DNA of 64,000 bases from Brevibacterium casei CIP 102111 (GCF_900169275.1 NZ_FXZC01000002.1:620001-684000), one strand, 5' to 3'; positions 17,559 to 26,287 are shown, numbered from the stretch's first letter. Notes: generated from the sequence alone by a model not told the origin. Numbers and translations are program-made.

Positions 17559-18470
17559 GTGAGCGATTCCCAACCGACACCTGCCGAGGCGAACGTCGCA
17601 CGCCTGCACGAACTCCTGCAGCTGCGTCGGCTCGACTCCGATGCCGGGCCGAGGGAATCCGACCTCTTCGTCGGCCCCAGCCAGTACAAGCCCGACGGGC
17701 GGGTCTTCGGCGGACAGGTTCTCGCTCAGTGCATCGTCGCCGCCGCCGCGACCCTGCCGCCCGACCGGCTCATCCACTCCCTGCACGGGTACTTCCTCCG
17801 CGCCGGCGATGTCGCCGAGCCGATCGAGTTCGGTGTCGAGCGCCTCCGCGACGGCCGGTCGTTCTCCGCCCGGCGCGTCCACGCGTACCAGAAGGATGCG
17901 CCCATCCTCTCCCTCATCGCCTCGTTCCAGGAGGAGCAGGCGGGTTTCGAGCACTCTGAGACGATGCCCACCGGGATCCCGGGGCCCGAGGACTCCCCCG
18001 ACCTGCGCGAACTCCTCGCCGCCGTCGATTCCGTCCAGGTCACCGAATGGCTCAACCGGCGTCCTTTCGACATCCGCCCTGTCGAGCCCTTCGGCGTTCC
18101 GGGTGCGACGACGATCGACACCGAGCTGCCCGAGCAGCACATCTGGTTCCGTGCCAGCGCCCACTTCGGCGATGACCCTGTCCTCAACGCCGCAGCCTTG
18201 GCCTACGCGAGCGACTTCAACCTTCTCGAACCCGTGCTGCGCCGGCACGGACTCTCGTGGGGCAGCCCGGGCCTGCGGGTGGCGAGCCTCGACCATGCGA
18301 TGTGGTGGCATCGACGCGTCCACGTCGACGACTGGATGCTCTACGTCCAGGAGTCCCCGGCCGCCCGGGGCGGTCGCGGACTCGGCTACGGGCGCATCTT
18401 CTCCCACGACGGAGAGCTGCTTGCGACCGTCGCCCAAGAGGGCATGGTCCGAGTCAAGGACGCCCCGTGA
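17559..18470 (+). CDS. tesB: Acyl-CoA thioesterase II
   Basis: Double hot-dog thioesterase that cleaves medium- to long-chain acyl-CoA. Family blocks are GRVFGGQVLAQ near residue 49, HSLHGYFLRAGD, and the C-terminal half with SLDHAMWWHR and the GRGLGYGRIF segment. The length of 303 aa is normal. I place the start at the GTG at 17559 because GGAGG is five bases upstream; the ATG at 17547 would put that site inside the gene. The stop overlaps the GTG of a small membrane protein gene (GTGA). Confidence 0.92.
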   Translation: MSDSQPTPAEANVARLHELLQLRRLDSDAGPRESDLFVGPSQYKPDGRVFGGQVLAQCIVAAAATLPPDRLIHSLHGYFLRAGDVAEPIEFGVERLRDGRSFSARRVHAYQKDAPILSLIASFQEEQAGFEHSETMPTGIPGPEDSPDLRELLAAVDSVQVTEWLNRRPFDIRPVEPFGVPGATTIDTELPEQHIWFRASAHFGDDPVLNAAALAYASDFNLLEPVLRRHGLSWGSPGLRVASLDHAMWWHRRVHVDDWMLYVQESPAARGGRGLGYGRIFSHDGELLATVAQEGMVRVKDAP

Positions 18471-18715
18471 GCGACGAGAAGACAGCGATGATCGAGATCC
18501 TCTCCTCGATCCTCAGCCGGCTCGTCAACGTCGCCCTCTGTCTCGTTCTCACTTCGATCGCACTGCTCATGCTCCGCGATCGCACGGACCTCCACCTCGG
18601 CGTCGTCGCCCTGCTCGCCCTCGTCATCGGCATCCTCGGCACGATCGCCGTCCGCTGGGTGCTGCGCCTCCTCCACCGCCTGTGGCGTCGGATCTTCGAC
18701 TCGTTCGCCCGCTGA
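18467..18715 (+). CDS. Small two-helix membrane protein
   Basis: The GTG at 18467 overlaps the tesB stop and has AAGGA six bases upstream within tesB. The 82-residue product has two hydrophobic segments (about 19-35 and 43-63) separated by a charged turn with RDRTD, and a basic C-terminal helix RWVLRLLHRLWRR. No family is recognised. Translational coupling to tesB suggests a related, possibly membrane-lipid, role. A strong terminator follows at 18843. Confidence 0.65.
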   Translation: MSDEKTAMIEILSSILSRLVNVALCLVLTSIALLMLRDRTDLHLGVVALLALVIGILGTIAVRWVLRLLHRLWRRIFDSFAR

Positions 18716-18842
18716 GGGCGACGGACCACCCGGAACCGGTGCGGCCGACGGGCGCGCAGGCGCAACGGCTGACCGCCTCGGCGCCAGTGCGGTGCACCTG
18801 ACCAGCGCCGGCGCGGCAGACGGACGCGGAGCCGGGTATGCG

Positions 18843-18875
18843 ATCGGGCCCCAGCGGATTCCGCTGGGGCCCGAT
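18843..18875. terminator. Bidirectional terminator between the tesB operon and ettA
   Basis: ATCGGGCCCCAGCGGA (18843-18858) pairs perfectly with 18860-18875. The 16-base arms form a stem of about 14 bp between two convergent genes. The rest of 18716-18913 shows no gene. Confidence 0.8.
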
Positions 18876-18913
18876 GCCGTACCGGTCGGGGTGCGCTCCC
18901 GCCGGCTGAGTGC

Positions 18914-20596
18914 TCAGTCGCGCGTGAGGCGACGGTGGGTGACCCGGTGAGGACGCGCGGCCTCCTCGCCGAGGCGGTCGATCTTGTTCTTCTCATACGC
19001 TTCGAAGTTGCCCTCGAACCAGTACCACTTGGCCGGGTCCTCGTCGGTGCCCTCCCACGCGAGGATGTGGGTGGCCACGCGGTCGAGGAACCAGCGGTCG
19101 TGGGAGACGACCACGGCGCAGCCGGGGAACTCGAGGAGCGCGTTCTCGAGCGAGCTCAGGGTCTCGACGTCGAGGTCGTTCGTCGGCTCGTCGAGGAGGA
19201 GGAGGTTGCCGCCCTGCTTGAGGGTGAGCGCGAGGTTGAGGCGATTGCGCTCACCGCCGGAGAGGACGCCGGCCTTCTTCTGCTGATCGGGTCCCTTGAA
19301 GCCGAACGCGGAGACGTAGGCACGCGAGGGCATCTCCACGGCTCCGACCTGGATGAAGTCGAGGCCGTCGGAGACGACCTCCCACAGCGACTTGTCCGGG
19401 TCGATGCCGCCGCGGGACTGGTCGACGTAGGAGATCTTCACGGTCTCGCCGACCTTGAGGTCTCCCCCGTCGAGCTCTTCGAGGCCGACGATCGTCTTGA
19501 ACAGCGTCGACTTGCCGACGCCGTTGGGTCCGATGACGCCGACGATGCCGTTGCGCGGCAGCGAGAAGCTCAGACCGTCGATGAGCAGGCGACCGTCGAA
19601 TCCCTTCTCGAGGTCCTTCGCTTCGATGACGATGTCGCCGAGGCGGGGGCCGGCCGGGATCTGGATCTCTTCGAAGTCGAGCTTGCGGGTCTTCTCGGCC
19701 TCGGCTGCCATCTCCTCGTAACGGGCGAGGCGTGCCTTCGACTTCGTCTGCTTCGCCTTCGGGTTCGACCGCACCCATTCGAGTTCGTCCTTGAGGCGCT
19801 TGGCCAGCTTCGCGTCCTTCTTGCCCTGGACCTGCAGGCGCTCCTGCTTCTTCTCGAGGTAGGTCGAGTAGTTGCCCTCGTACGGGTAGAGGTGGCCGCG
19901 GTCGACCTCGGCGATCCATTCGGCGACGTGATCGAGGAAGTACCGGTCGTGGGTGATGGCGATGACGGCGCCGGGATACGTCTTGAGATGCTGCTCGAGC
20001 CAGAGCACCGACTCCGCGTCGAGGTGGTTCGTCGGCTCGTCGAGGAGGAGCAGGTCCGGCTTCTCGAGGAGAAGCTTGCACAGGGCCACGCGACGGCGCT
20101 CACCACCGGAGAGGACGCTGACGTCGGCGTCCGGCGGCGGGCACCGGAGGGCGTCCATGGCCTGTTCGAGCTGCGAGTCGAGATCCCACGCATCGGCGGC
20201 GTCGATGGCCTCTTGGAGCTTGCCCATCTCCTCCATGAGGGCGTCGAAGTCCGCATCGGGATTCGCCATCTCCTCGGAGATCTCGTTGTAGCGGTCGAGC
20301 TTGGCCTTGATCTCGCCCACGCCCTCTTCGACGTTGCCGAGCACGGTCTTGTTCTCGTTGAGCGGCGGCTCCTGCATGAGGATGCCCACCGTGTATCCGG
20401 GGCTGAGCCGGGCTTCGCCGTTCGAGGGCTGTTCGAGGCCGGCCATGATCTTGAGGATCGTCGACTTGCCGGCGCCGTTGGGACCGACCATGCCGATCTT
20501 CGCCCCGGGGTAGAAGGACATCGACACGTCGTCGAGAATGACTTTGTCACCGTGCGCCTTGCGCGCCTTGTGCATGGTGTAAATGAATTCGGCCAT
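18914..20596 (-). CDS. ettA: Energy-dependent translational throttle protein EttA (ABC-F)
   Basis: Soluble ABC-F ATPase that binds the ribosomal E site and gates entry into elongation according to the ATP/ADP ratio. Two ABC domains are present: Walker A GPNGAGKS at 38-45 with signature LSGGERRR, and a second GPNGVGKS with LSGGERNR. The inter-domain linker (about 240-310) is the charged PtIM region, and the EttA-type arm follows the first Walker A. The 560-aa length is typical. The start is very close to its promoter, so the leader is only a few bases long. Confidence 0.95.
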   Translation of the reverse strand: MAEFIYTMHKARKAHGDKVILDDVSMSFYPGAKIGMVGPNGAGKSTILKIMAGLEQPSNGEARLSPGYTVGILMQEPPLNENKTVLGNVEEGVGEIKAKLDRYNEISEEMANPDADFDALMEEMGKLQEAIDAADAWDLDSQLEQAMDALRCPPPDADVSVLSGGERRRVALCKLLLEKPDLLLLDEPTNHLDAESVLWLEQHLKTYPGAVIAITHDRYFLDHVAEWIAEVDRGHLYPYEGNYSTYLEKKQERLQVQGKKDAKLAKRLKDELEWVRSNPKAKQTKSKARLARYEEMAAEAEKTRKLDFEEIQIPAGPRLGDIVIEAKDLEKGFDGRLLIDGLSFSLPRNGIVGVIGPNGVGKSTLFKTIVGLEELDGGDLKVGETVKISYVDQSRGGIDPDKSLWEVVSDGLDFIQVGAVEMPSRAYVSAFGFKGPDQQKKAGVLSGGERNRLNLALTLKQGGNLLLLDEPTNDLDVETLSSLENALLEFPGCAVVVSHDRWFLDRVATHILAWEGTDEDPAKWYWFEGNFEAYEKNKIDRLGEEAARPHRVTHRRLTRD

Positions 20597-20607
20597 AGTG
20601 GCCCCAG

Positions 20608-20635
20608 ATTATCGGTTGGGCACCCCATGTGCCAA
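20608..20635 (-). promoter_or_regulatory. ettA promoter with a very short leader
   Basis: On the minus strand, TTGGCA (20635-20630) and GATAAT (20613-20608) are separated by 16 bp. Transcription would begin near 20601, only about five bases before the ATG at 20596. No Shine-Dalgarno site is seen, consistent with nearly leaderless translation. Confidence 0.55.
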
Positions 20636-20640
20636 TTGGT

Positions 20641-21294
20641 CTAGCCTCCGCCGAGCGAGGGCGAATCACCCTCCGAGGAGCCTTCGGACGACCCCTCCGA
20701 ACCGCTCGAGGACGAGCCCCCACCGGACGAGGAACCGCCCGAATCCGAGGATCCCTGAGAGGGCTCGGGGCTGTTCGTCTCCGCGTCGTCACCGGTGATG
20801 TTCTCCCCCGGCATGTGGCCGGCGCCGTTGTCGTCGCCGTCCTGGTCGCGCTGTTCGCCCTTGGGAGCATCGACGCCTTCGGGGCGATCGACCGCGCCGA
20901 GGAGGCACGCCCCGGTCGACTCGGTCGGCGGCATGAGCTCAGCAGTGGCTTTGCCCTTGCGGATCTCGCCGACCACGCAGCCCTTCTTCGTCTTCACACC
21001 GAAGACCTTCGAGGGCACCTCATTGCCCAGCGGCGAGGCGTCGAGAGTGGCCTCGAGCTGATCGGGCTTGTATCCGGCGTCGATCATCGTGTCGAAGAAC
21101 TCCTTCGTCGAGGGGATCTTCTCTTCGTCGCCGGTCAGCGGCTCGACGGCTTTGAGGACCTTGTCGACTTCGGCGGCAGGCTTCTCCTGCGACTTCTTGG
21201 GTGTCGGCGCGGCGTCGTCGTCCAATCCGAGCAGGGAGCACCCTGAGAGGGCGAGGGAGAGGGCTGCGACACCCAGGAGGGGAACGAGACGCAT
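20641..21294 (-). CDS. Secreted lipoprotein with Ser/Gly-rich tail
   Basis: The N-terminus MRLVPLLGVAALSLALSGCS has a lipobox LSGC with Cys19, so it is lipid-anchored outside the cell. Residues 40-130 form a compact domain with two Cys (KKGCVVGEI and STGACLLG) that may form a disulfide. I associate it tentatively with an actinobacterial lipoprotein domain of unknown function (DUF6993). Residues 150-217 are a low-complexity Ser/Gly/Glu tail. The start is fixed by GAGGTGATCC before the ATG. It lies between ssb and ettA, all on the minus strand. Function unknown. Confidence 0.75.
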   Translation of the reverse strand: MRLVPLLGVAALSLALSGCSLLGLDDDAAPTPKKSQEKPAAEVDKVLKAVEPLTGDEEKIPSTKEFFDTMIDAGYKPDQLEATLDASPLGNEVPSKVFGVKTKKGCVVGEIRKGKATAELMPPTESTGACLLGAVDRPEGVDAPKGEQRDQDGDDNGAGHMPGENITGDDAETNSPEPSQGSSDSGGSSSGGGSSSSGSEGSSEGSSEGDSPSLGGG

Positions 21295-21381
21295 GGATCA
21301 CCTCGGTGAGGACGAACACGAACTCCTCCACTCTAGCGGATCGCGCCTCCCCTCCCGTCACCGACGCCCGGACCCGCTGCC

Positions 21382-21513
21382 TCCCGGCGACTGTCCTTCC
21401 TGTCGACTGTCCCGGCGTCTGTCCCGGCGGCTGTCCTGTCGTCGGCGTCCCGGAGACGGGCCGGCTGCTCTCGCCGCGTCCCGGCGACTGTCCTGTCGTG
21501 CGCGTCCCGGCGG
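21382..21513. repeat. Degenerate direct repeats in the ssb-lipoprotein spacer
   Basis: The phrase TCCCGGCG-N-CTGTCCTGTCG recurs in full or in part at about 21382, 21410, 21422, 21479 and 21505, with spacings of roughly 12 to 57 bp. No hairpin or coding sequence explains it. The ends of the spacer (21295-21381 and 21514-21542) show nothing else. Confidence 0.55.
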
Positions 21514-21542
21514 AGCGCCGGTCAAGTCCGGCCCCAAGGGGC

Positions 21543-22370
21543 TCAGAACGGTGCCGCAGCGGCGGCGGTCGCACCGGCGATGTCGTCGCGCTCGCTCGGG
21601 GTCGAGTCGTCGTCATCGAGAGCGGCTGAGTCGTCGCTGTCGTCTGCCACCGGCTCATGGCCGTCAGCGGATTCGTCATCACCGCCCGCGGGTGCGCCGC
21701 TCTGCCACGTCGGGTACGTGCCTGCCCGCGTGGCATCGACTCTGTCCCCTGCCTCGGCATCGTCGGCGGACCCACCGGCAGCATATTCGGACGACTCGGC
21801 ACCGTAACCGGAGGTTTCGTTGCTGTAGCCGGACGACGCGGTGCCGTAACGGGAGGTCTCGGTGCGCGCTCCGTCGGTACTCCCGGCAGTGCTGCGTTCG
21901 AAGGAATCTGTGCGGCCGGCAGCCCCTGTGTTCTCGCGCGGGAGTGCGTCCCACCCTGATCCTGAGCCCTCCGCCTCCTGCGCCGGGGCCGACTGCCTCC
22001 CCGACGCCGTTCCCTGGGCCTTGACGTAGTTCGCGGTTCCGAAGCGGAGGTCCGGACCGAGATGATCGGCGATGATCGTCGGAGCGATTCCCGAACGCTC
22101 CTGGGACTCCCATTCGCGGATGCGCAGGTGACCTTGGACGACGACGCTCATACCCAGGGTGACCGAGGAGCCCACGTTGCTCGCCAGCCACCCGTAGCAG
22201 TCGACGCCGAACCACGAGGTCGTGTCGCTGACGAACTCACCGGTCTGCTTGTCCACCCGCCAGTGGTTGACGGCGAGCCGGAAGGACGCACATGGGCGTC
22301 CGGTCGGCAGGGTCCGGGCCTGTGGGGCCGTCGCGACGGTGCCGCAGACGGTGATCGGGATGTTCGACAT
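21543..22370 (-). CDS. ssb: Single-stranded DNA-binding protein
   Basis: OB-fold protein that coats ssDNA in replication and repair. The N-terminal 115 residues carry the SSB fold (ITVCGTVATAPQARTLPTG, then ASFRLAVNHWR and VVVQGHLRIREWE). The remaining 160 residues are disordered and rich in Ser, Gly, Glu and Asp. The extreme C-terminus ends in Pro-Phe, but the acidic cluster normally touching it is displaced by an Ala-rich stretch (ATAAAAAPF). At 275 aa it is long, and the location outside the rpsF-rpsR cluster suggests a paralogue rather than the main SSB. GAGGA precedes the ATG. Confidence 0.85.
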   Translation of the reverse strand: MSNIPITVCGTVATAPQARTLPTGRPCASFRLAVNHWRVDKQTGEFVSDTTSWFGVDCYGWLASNVGSSVTLGMSVVVQGHLRIREWESQERSGIAPTIIADHLGPDLRFGTANYVKAQGTASGRQSAPAQEAEGSGSGWDALPRENTGAAGRTDSFERSTAGSTDGARTETSRYGTASSGYSNETSGYGAESSEYAAGGSADDAEAGDRVDATRAGTYPTWQSGAPAGGDDESADGHEPVADDSDDSAALDDDDSTPSERDDIAGATAAAAAPF

Positions 22371-22476
22371 TGCTCATTCCTCGCTCTGCTCTGGGTCGGC
22401 GGGAACTGTCTGGTCGCTCCCGCCAGGGGTCCCTCCAGCACAGCGCGGCCGACGCTGAGCTGTCGAGCATGCGAAA

Positions 22477-22513
22477 AGGCCCTGTGGACGACGGTTATGC
22501 GTCCACAGGGCCT
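22477..22513 (-). terminator. Rho-independent terminator of the GTPase operon
   Basis: AGGCCCTGTGGACG (22477-22490) pairs perfectly with CGTCCACAGGGCCT (22500-22513), with a nine-base loop. On the minus strand the stem is followed by TTTCGC. It lies 34 bp beyond the stop at 22547. Confidence 0.85.
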
Positions 22514-22546
22514 GAGCACACGAGTGAGCGTGCCTGTGAGGATGAG

Positions 22547-24127
22547 TCAGGCGAGTCGCTGATACGCATCGCGATGGGTGGCGATGACCGCATTGACCGG
22601 CTGCAGGTACGAACTCTGCGCCGCGTGCGCGACCGCCGAGCGCAGGTCGGCGTCGACGGCGGCCGCAGCCTCGTCTGCCCCTCTGTTCCGGGCTGACTTG
22701 GCGACGACCGAGGTGATGATCGAGCCGAGGATGCCGAGGACGAGGACCCCGATCGAGGCCGCCCACGCCCACCACGGGATCGCCCCTGGAGTCGCGACGG
22801 CGATCGCGGCGACGACAATGAGGCCGAGGGCGCCGATGATCGTGGCGAGGAAGAAGATGATCTGCAGGGCGTTGGCAACCGCCCACCACCCCGGCGTCCG
22901 CCGCTCGATATCCACAGCCGTGACGGCCGAGTCGAGGGTGTCGGCGAGCTGGTTCGTGCTTGCCCGTTCCGCTTCCGCGGCCGCGGTCTGCCATGGCCGA
23001 GGCAGCGTCGAGACGGATTCGGTGATGAGGTCGTGGGCCATGAGGCGGACCTGCGAGCTCTGCGTCTTGCTCGTCGCCGGGACGGAGGCGCGGATGAGTT
23101 CGTCGCGGGTCAGACCGTGCTTCGCGCCGAGCGGGTCGGGGGCGTTGCGTTGCATCCACGCGAACAGCGGGTATCCGGTGCGCCGGTAGGCGCGTCGGAT
23201 GTAGTCGTCGTGGACTGTCTGTGCGACGGCCTCGACACCGGCAGCCTCCGACATCGTCTCGACGAGGTGCGATGCTCCCGGAAGTTCGTCGGGGGTGGCC
23301 ACTGGCTCGCCGAGTTCGGCGCGGATGCGCCGCGCCATCGCCTGCATGTCGGAGAGGAGGCGTTCGGCGGCTGCCTGCTTGGAGTCGAGGGTGTCGGCGA
23401 GGATCGACCGGATCTCCGGGATGCCCTCCCGGGTCACGGCAGAGGACAGGCGCACCTCGGTGTCGGTGAGTCCGTCCTCGTTGAGCAGCTGGCGCAGATG
23501 GGCGGCTGCGGCCTTCTGCTCCTCGACGCTGAGCTTGTCGACCTGGTTGAGGACGACGACCATGTTCGAACTGTTCTCGGCGAGCTTGGTCAGGTACTCG
23601 GAGTGGAGGGAGAAGTCAGCGTACTTCTGCGGGTCGACGACCCAGAAGACGACGTCGACGAGGCCGACGAGGCGGTCGGACTCGACCCGGTGCTCGACGG
23701 CCGTGGAGTCGTGGTCGGGCAGGTCGAGGAGGATGAGTCCGTGGAGACGGCGCTGGTCGTCGCCGTCGAGCGCCGATTCGCGCCATGTCCGACTCCGCTC
23801 GGGGACCCGCAGCCAATTGAGGATGTCCTGTCCGCCCTCGCCCCAGACGCATGCCGTCGGGCGCGAGGTCGTGGGCCTGCGCACGCCGACGCGGGCGATG
23901 TCGAGGCCTGCCACGGCGTTGAACAACGACGACTTGCCCGAGCCGGTCGACCCGGCGAAGGCGACGACGGTGAAGTCCTCGCCGAGGTCGAGTCGGTCGT
24001 CGGCCCTCTCGAGCAGGCTGGAGGCATCGGCCCGCACGTCGGGGCTGATCCTGTCGTCCTCGAGCGCCAGCGCGTGGCGGATACCGTCGGCGAGCCGGCG
24101 GATCTCGGACTGGGCCGAATCGTTCAC
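22547..24127 (-). CDS. Membrane-associated dynamin-like/YfjP-type GTPase, second of a pair
   Basis: Large GTPase of 526 aa. G1 is GSTGSGKSS at 59-67, G3 is DLPDHDS and G4 is NQVDK. Two hydrophobic segments near residues 415-480 (around TIIGALGLIVVAAIAV and IGVLVLGILGSIITSVV) would anchor it in the membrane, and helical regions flank them. It starts at a GTG at 24127, with AGGAGG upstream, overlapping the stop of the first GTPase (GTGA). Coupled GTPase pairs of this kind recall bacterial dynamin pairs (DynA/DynB, IniA/IniC) that remodel membranes. The membership is inferred from architecture only. Confidence 0.78.
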   Translation of the reverse strand: MNDSAQSEIRRLADGIRHALALEDDRISPDVRADASSLLERADDRLDLGEDFTVVAFAGSTGSGKSSLFNAVAGLDIARVGVRRPTTSRPTACVWGEGGQDILNWLRVPERSRTWRESALDGDDQRRLHGLILLDLPDHDSTAVEHRVESDRLVGLVDVVFWVVDPQKYADFSLHSEYLTKLAENSSNMVVVLNQVDKLSVEEQKAAAAHLRQLLNEDGLTDTEVRLSSAVTREGIPEIRSILADTLDSKQAAAERLLSDMQAMARRIRAELGEPVATPDELPGASHLVETMSEAAGVEAVAQTVHDDYIRRAYRRTGYPLFAWMQRNAPDPLGAKHGLTRDELIRASVPATSKTQSSQVRLMAHDLITESVSTLPRPWQTAAAEAERASTNQLADTLDSAVTAVDIERRTPGWWAVANALQIIFFLATIIGALGLIVVAAIAVATPGAIPWWAWAASIGVLVLGILGSIITSVVAKSARNRGADEAAAAVDADLRSAVAHAAQSSYLQPVNAVIATHRDAYQRLA

Positions 24128-25821
24128 AGTGCCTCCTCGAGGCGGGCACCGGCAGTGCGGAGGGCTCCGGACTGCCTGGTGGGAACCGCTGTCAGTCGTA
24201 GTGCTTGGTCGAATGGGGTGCGGCAGTCGCCGATGATGCCGGCGGCCGCGGTGAGGAAGCGGTCGCGGATCGAGCCGATGATGTCGACGGCCTCCTGTTC
24301 GCCGAAGATCGTTCCGGCCAGGCTCAGTGCCACTCCGGCGCCCGACCGTGAGGCACTGTCGTTCGACGAGGTGTGCGCCGGGTCCCAGAAGGTCGCGTAC
24401 TCGAGGACGGCGCAGACCCCGCTGACGCCGAACGAGAGGATACGAGCCTTCGACTTCTTCCCTTGGCCGATGTCCCGGACGAGGGCGTTGACATCGTTCG
24501 ACCACCCGCTCACCGCGGCTTTCACTCGATCCTCGAGTTCGCTGGTGGGTTCGCGCAGCGCCGGCTCGGAGGTGACGAGGGCCTCGCCTGCCGGTGTGCG
24601 CCGCCAGTCGTCGGCGACGACGTCGACGACGTCGACGGCGGCCTCGCGCAGCGTGATCGCCGCACTCCGGAGGATTGCGATGTGGAGCGGGGCGGCGGCG
24701 TCGTGCTTGCCGGTCACCGCCGCGGAGATGCGGTCGCGCATCCGCGCCATCGTGGGCTCGAGTCCGCGGAAGAGCTGACCCGTGCCGACGAAGTCCTGCC
24801 AGCGGGCGTTGACGGCGCCGTGGAGGATCCGGCCGTCGGTGACGACGGTCGCCAGCGATTCGTGGGCGGAGCGGAAGCGCTCATCGACGATCCGCTCGAG
24901 GTGGGCGTGGGCGTCCTCCTGGGATTGGGCCGCCTCGGCGAGGGCATCGACCCGGCCGGGCAGGGAGGCGATCGCACCGGACAGCGTGCGGCGACGGATT
25001 CGCCCGCGGGACTCGGACTCGGCACTGACCTCGCGGATCCACGACTGGATCGGATAGACAGCGGCGTGCGGAAGCCGGCCGTCCTCGAGCGGGAGTTCGG
25101 CGACAGAGAAGATCGGTGACTGCGCGAGCCCCGCCTCGGAGAGGAGGTGGGAGAGGTGGTGCCGGACTTCGCGGTTCGCCTCGGGGGGAACGCGGTCGAG
25201 GACGAGCGCGACCGAGGTGCTGCGGGCGGCGGCTTCGCGCAGGAGCGCCCAGGGAGCCGCGTCGGCGTAGCGGTTGGCGGTGGTGACGAAGAGCCAGAGG
25301 TCGGCGCACATGAGGATGCGGCGGGCGAGGTCGCGGTTGGACTCGGCGATCGAGTCGATGTCGGGGCAGTCGAGGACGGCGGTGCCCGGCGCGATGTCGG
25401 CGTCGGGGATGAGCACGAGCGCCGGGGACGTCGTCTCCGGGTCGGAGCTGCGGGGCAGATCGCCGAGGAACGTCGCGGTCTCGAAGTGCTTCGCATCGGC
25501 CGGGTTGTGGATGACGATCGGGTTGGCGGTCGTGGGACGACGCACGCCTGCGGGGCTGACGGTGCGGCCGATGAGCGAGTTGACCAGTGTCGACTTCCCC
25601 GCCCCCGTCGAACCGCCGACGGCGATGAGGAAAGGAGCCGGCGCGCGGTTGATCCGCGGGAGGATGAAATCGCCCATCTCCGAGCTCAGGGATCCAAGCA
25701 GTCGGCGGCCGTCTGCCGCGTCGTCGGTCTGCAGGGTGAACCGGGTCTCGGAGATCTTCTTCGCGATATCGCTCAGTGCTCCGCCCACCGGTGGCGTCAC
25801 GGCATTTCCGCTGTCTGTCAT
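24124..25821 (-). CDS. Dynamin-like GTPase, first of a pair
   Basis: A 565-residue GTPase with G1 GGSTGAGKST at 69-78, G3 DCPDID and G4-like LDRVPPE. The G4 lacks the usual NKxD, so nucleotide specificity may be relaxed. Long helical regions follow. A weakly hydrophobic stretch near residue 475 might touch the membrane but is not a clear TM segment. I begin at the ATG at 25821 (MTDSGNAVTPPVGG); the open frame upstream lacks support. Its end overlaps the start of the second GTPase, so the two are almost certainly made together. Confidence 0.75.
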   Translation of the reverse strand: MTDSGNAVTPPVGGALSDIAKKISETRFTLQTDDAADGRRLLGSLSSEMGDFILPRINRAPAPFLIAVGGSTGAGKSTLVNSLIGRTVSPAGVRRPTTANPIVIHNPADAKHFETATFLGDLPRSSDPETTSPALVLIPDADIAPGTAVLDCPDIDSIAESNRDLARRILMCADLWLFVTTANRYADAAPWALLREAAARSTSVALVLDRVPPEANREVRHHLSHLLSEAGLAQSPIFSVAELPLEDGRLPHAAVYPIQSWIREVSAESESRGRIRRRTLSGAIASLPGRVDALAEAAQSQEDAHAHLERIVDERFRSAHESLATVVTDGRILHGAVNARWQDFVGTGQLFRGLEPTMARMRDRISAAVTGKHDAAAPLHIAILRSAAITLREAAVDVVDVVADDWRRTPAGEALVTSEPALREPTSELEDRVKAAVSGWSNDVNALVRDIGQGKKSKARILSFGVSGVCAVLEYATFWDPAHTSSNDSASRSGAGVALSLAGTIFGEQEAVDIIGSIRDRFLTAAAGIIGDCRTPFDQALRLTAVPTRQSGALRTAGARLEEAL

Positions 25822-25898
25822 CACGCATCCACTTTCCACGTTTTCACAGCTGAGCACCACCAGGCACGCCGTGACGGGGTTCAATTGCCTGCGCACTG

Positions 25899-25972
25899 CG
25901 CCCCCGGCGGGGCTCGAACCCGCGACCTACCGCTTAGAAGGCGGTTGCTCTATCCGACTGAGCTACGGAGGC
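25899..25972 (-). tRNA. tRNA-Arg (anticodon UCU)
   Basis: 74-nt cloverleaf on the minus strand: acceptor GCCTCCG/CGGGGGC with one T-G pair, anticodon loop CTTCTAA giving TCT, T-arm GCGGG-TTCGAGC-CCCGC. No CCA is encoded. Confidence 0.95.
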
Positions 25973-26012
25973 CCACACATCGTAACCGATGGGCAGCGGG
26001 CAGACGAAAGCA

Positions 26013-26059
26013 GCCCCGCACCGACCAGTCCGGCCATGTGGCCGGGGTCGGAGCGGGGC
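26013..26059 (-). terminator. Terminator after the small membrane protein gene
   Basis: A three-part stem: GCCCCGC/GCGGGGC (26013-26019 with 26053-26059), CCGACC/GGTCGG (26021-26026 with 26046-26051) and CCGGCCA/TGGCCGG (26030-26036 with 26039-26045). It lies 19 bp beyond the stop at 26078. Confidence 0.7.
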
Positions 26060-26077
26060 CGTCGGAGACGACCGGGG

Positions 26078-26287
26078 TCAGTGGGTGCTGCCGGCCTTCT
26101 CAAGCGCCTTGCGGACCGTGATGATCGCGAGGATGACGACGCCCGTGAGCGCGAGGATGACCGCGGCGGCTTCGACGCCGAACGCGACCTCGGCCGCGAC
26201 GGGGAAGAATCCTGCGATCATGAACCCGAGCAGGGCGATCATGGTCAGAGCAGTGGCAGTGGTGAAATACGCGGATCCATTCTTCAT
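26078..26287 (-). CDS. Small two-helix membrane protein
   Basis: A 69-residue product with two hydrophobic helices (around TALTMIALLGFMIAGFFPV and AAAVILALTGVVILAIITV) and a short charged C-terminus. A strong AGGAGG sits seven bases before the ATG and a terminator follows, so it is a real, monocistronic or promoter-proximal gene. No family is recognised. Confidence 0.75.
   Translation of the reverse strand: MKNGSAYFTTATALTMIALLGFMIAGFFPVAAEVAFGVEAAAVILALTGVVILAIITVRKALEKAGSTH

Noticed and set aside
21020..21802. Open frame through the repeat-rich spacer between ssb and the lipoprotein gene
   Set aside because: It overlaps the ends of two real genes in other frames and its middle is only the translated repeat (TTGQSPG-like).
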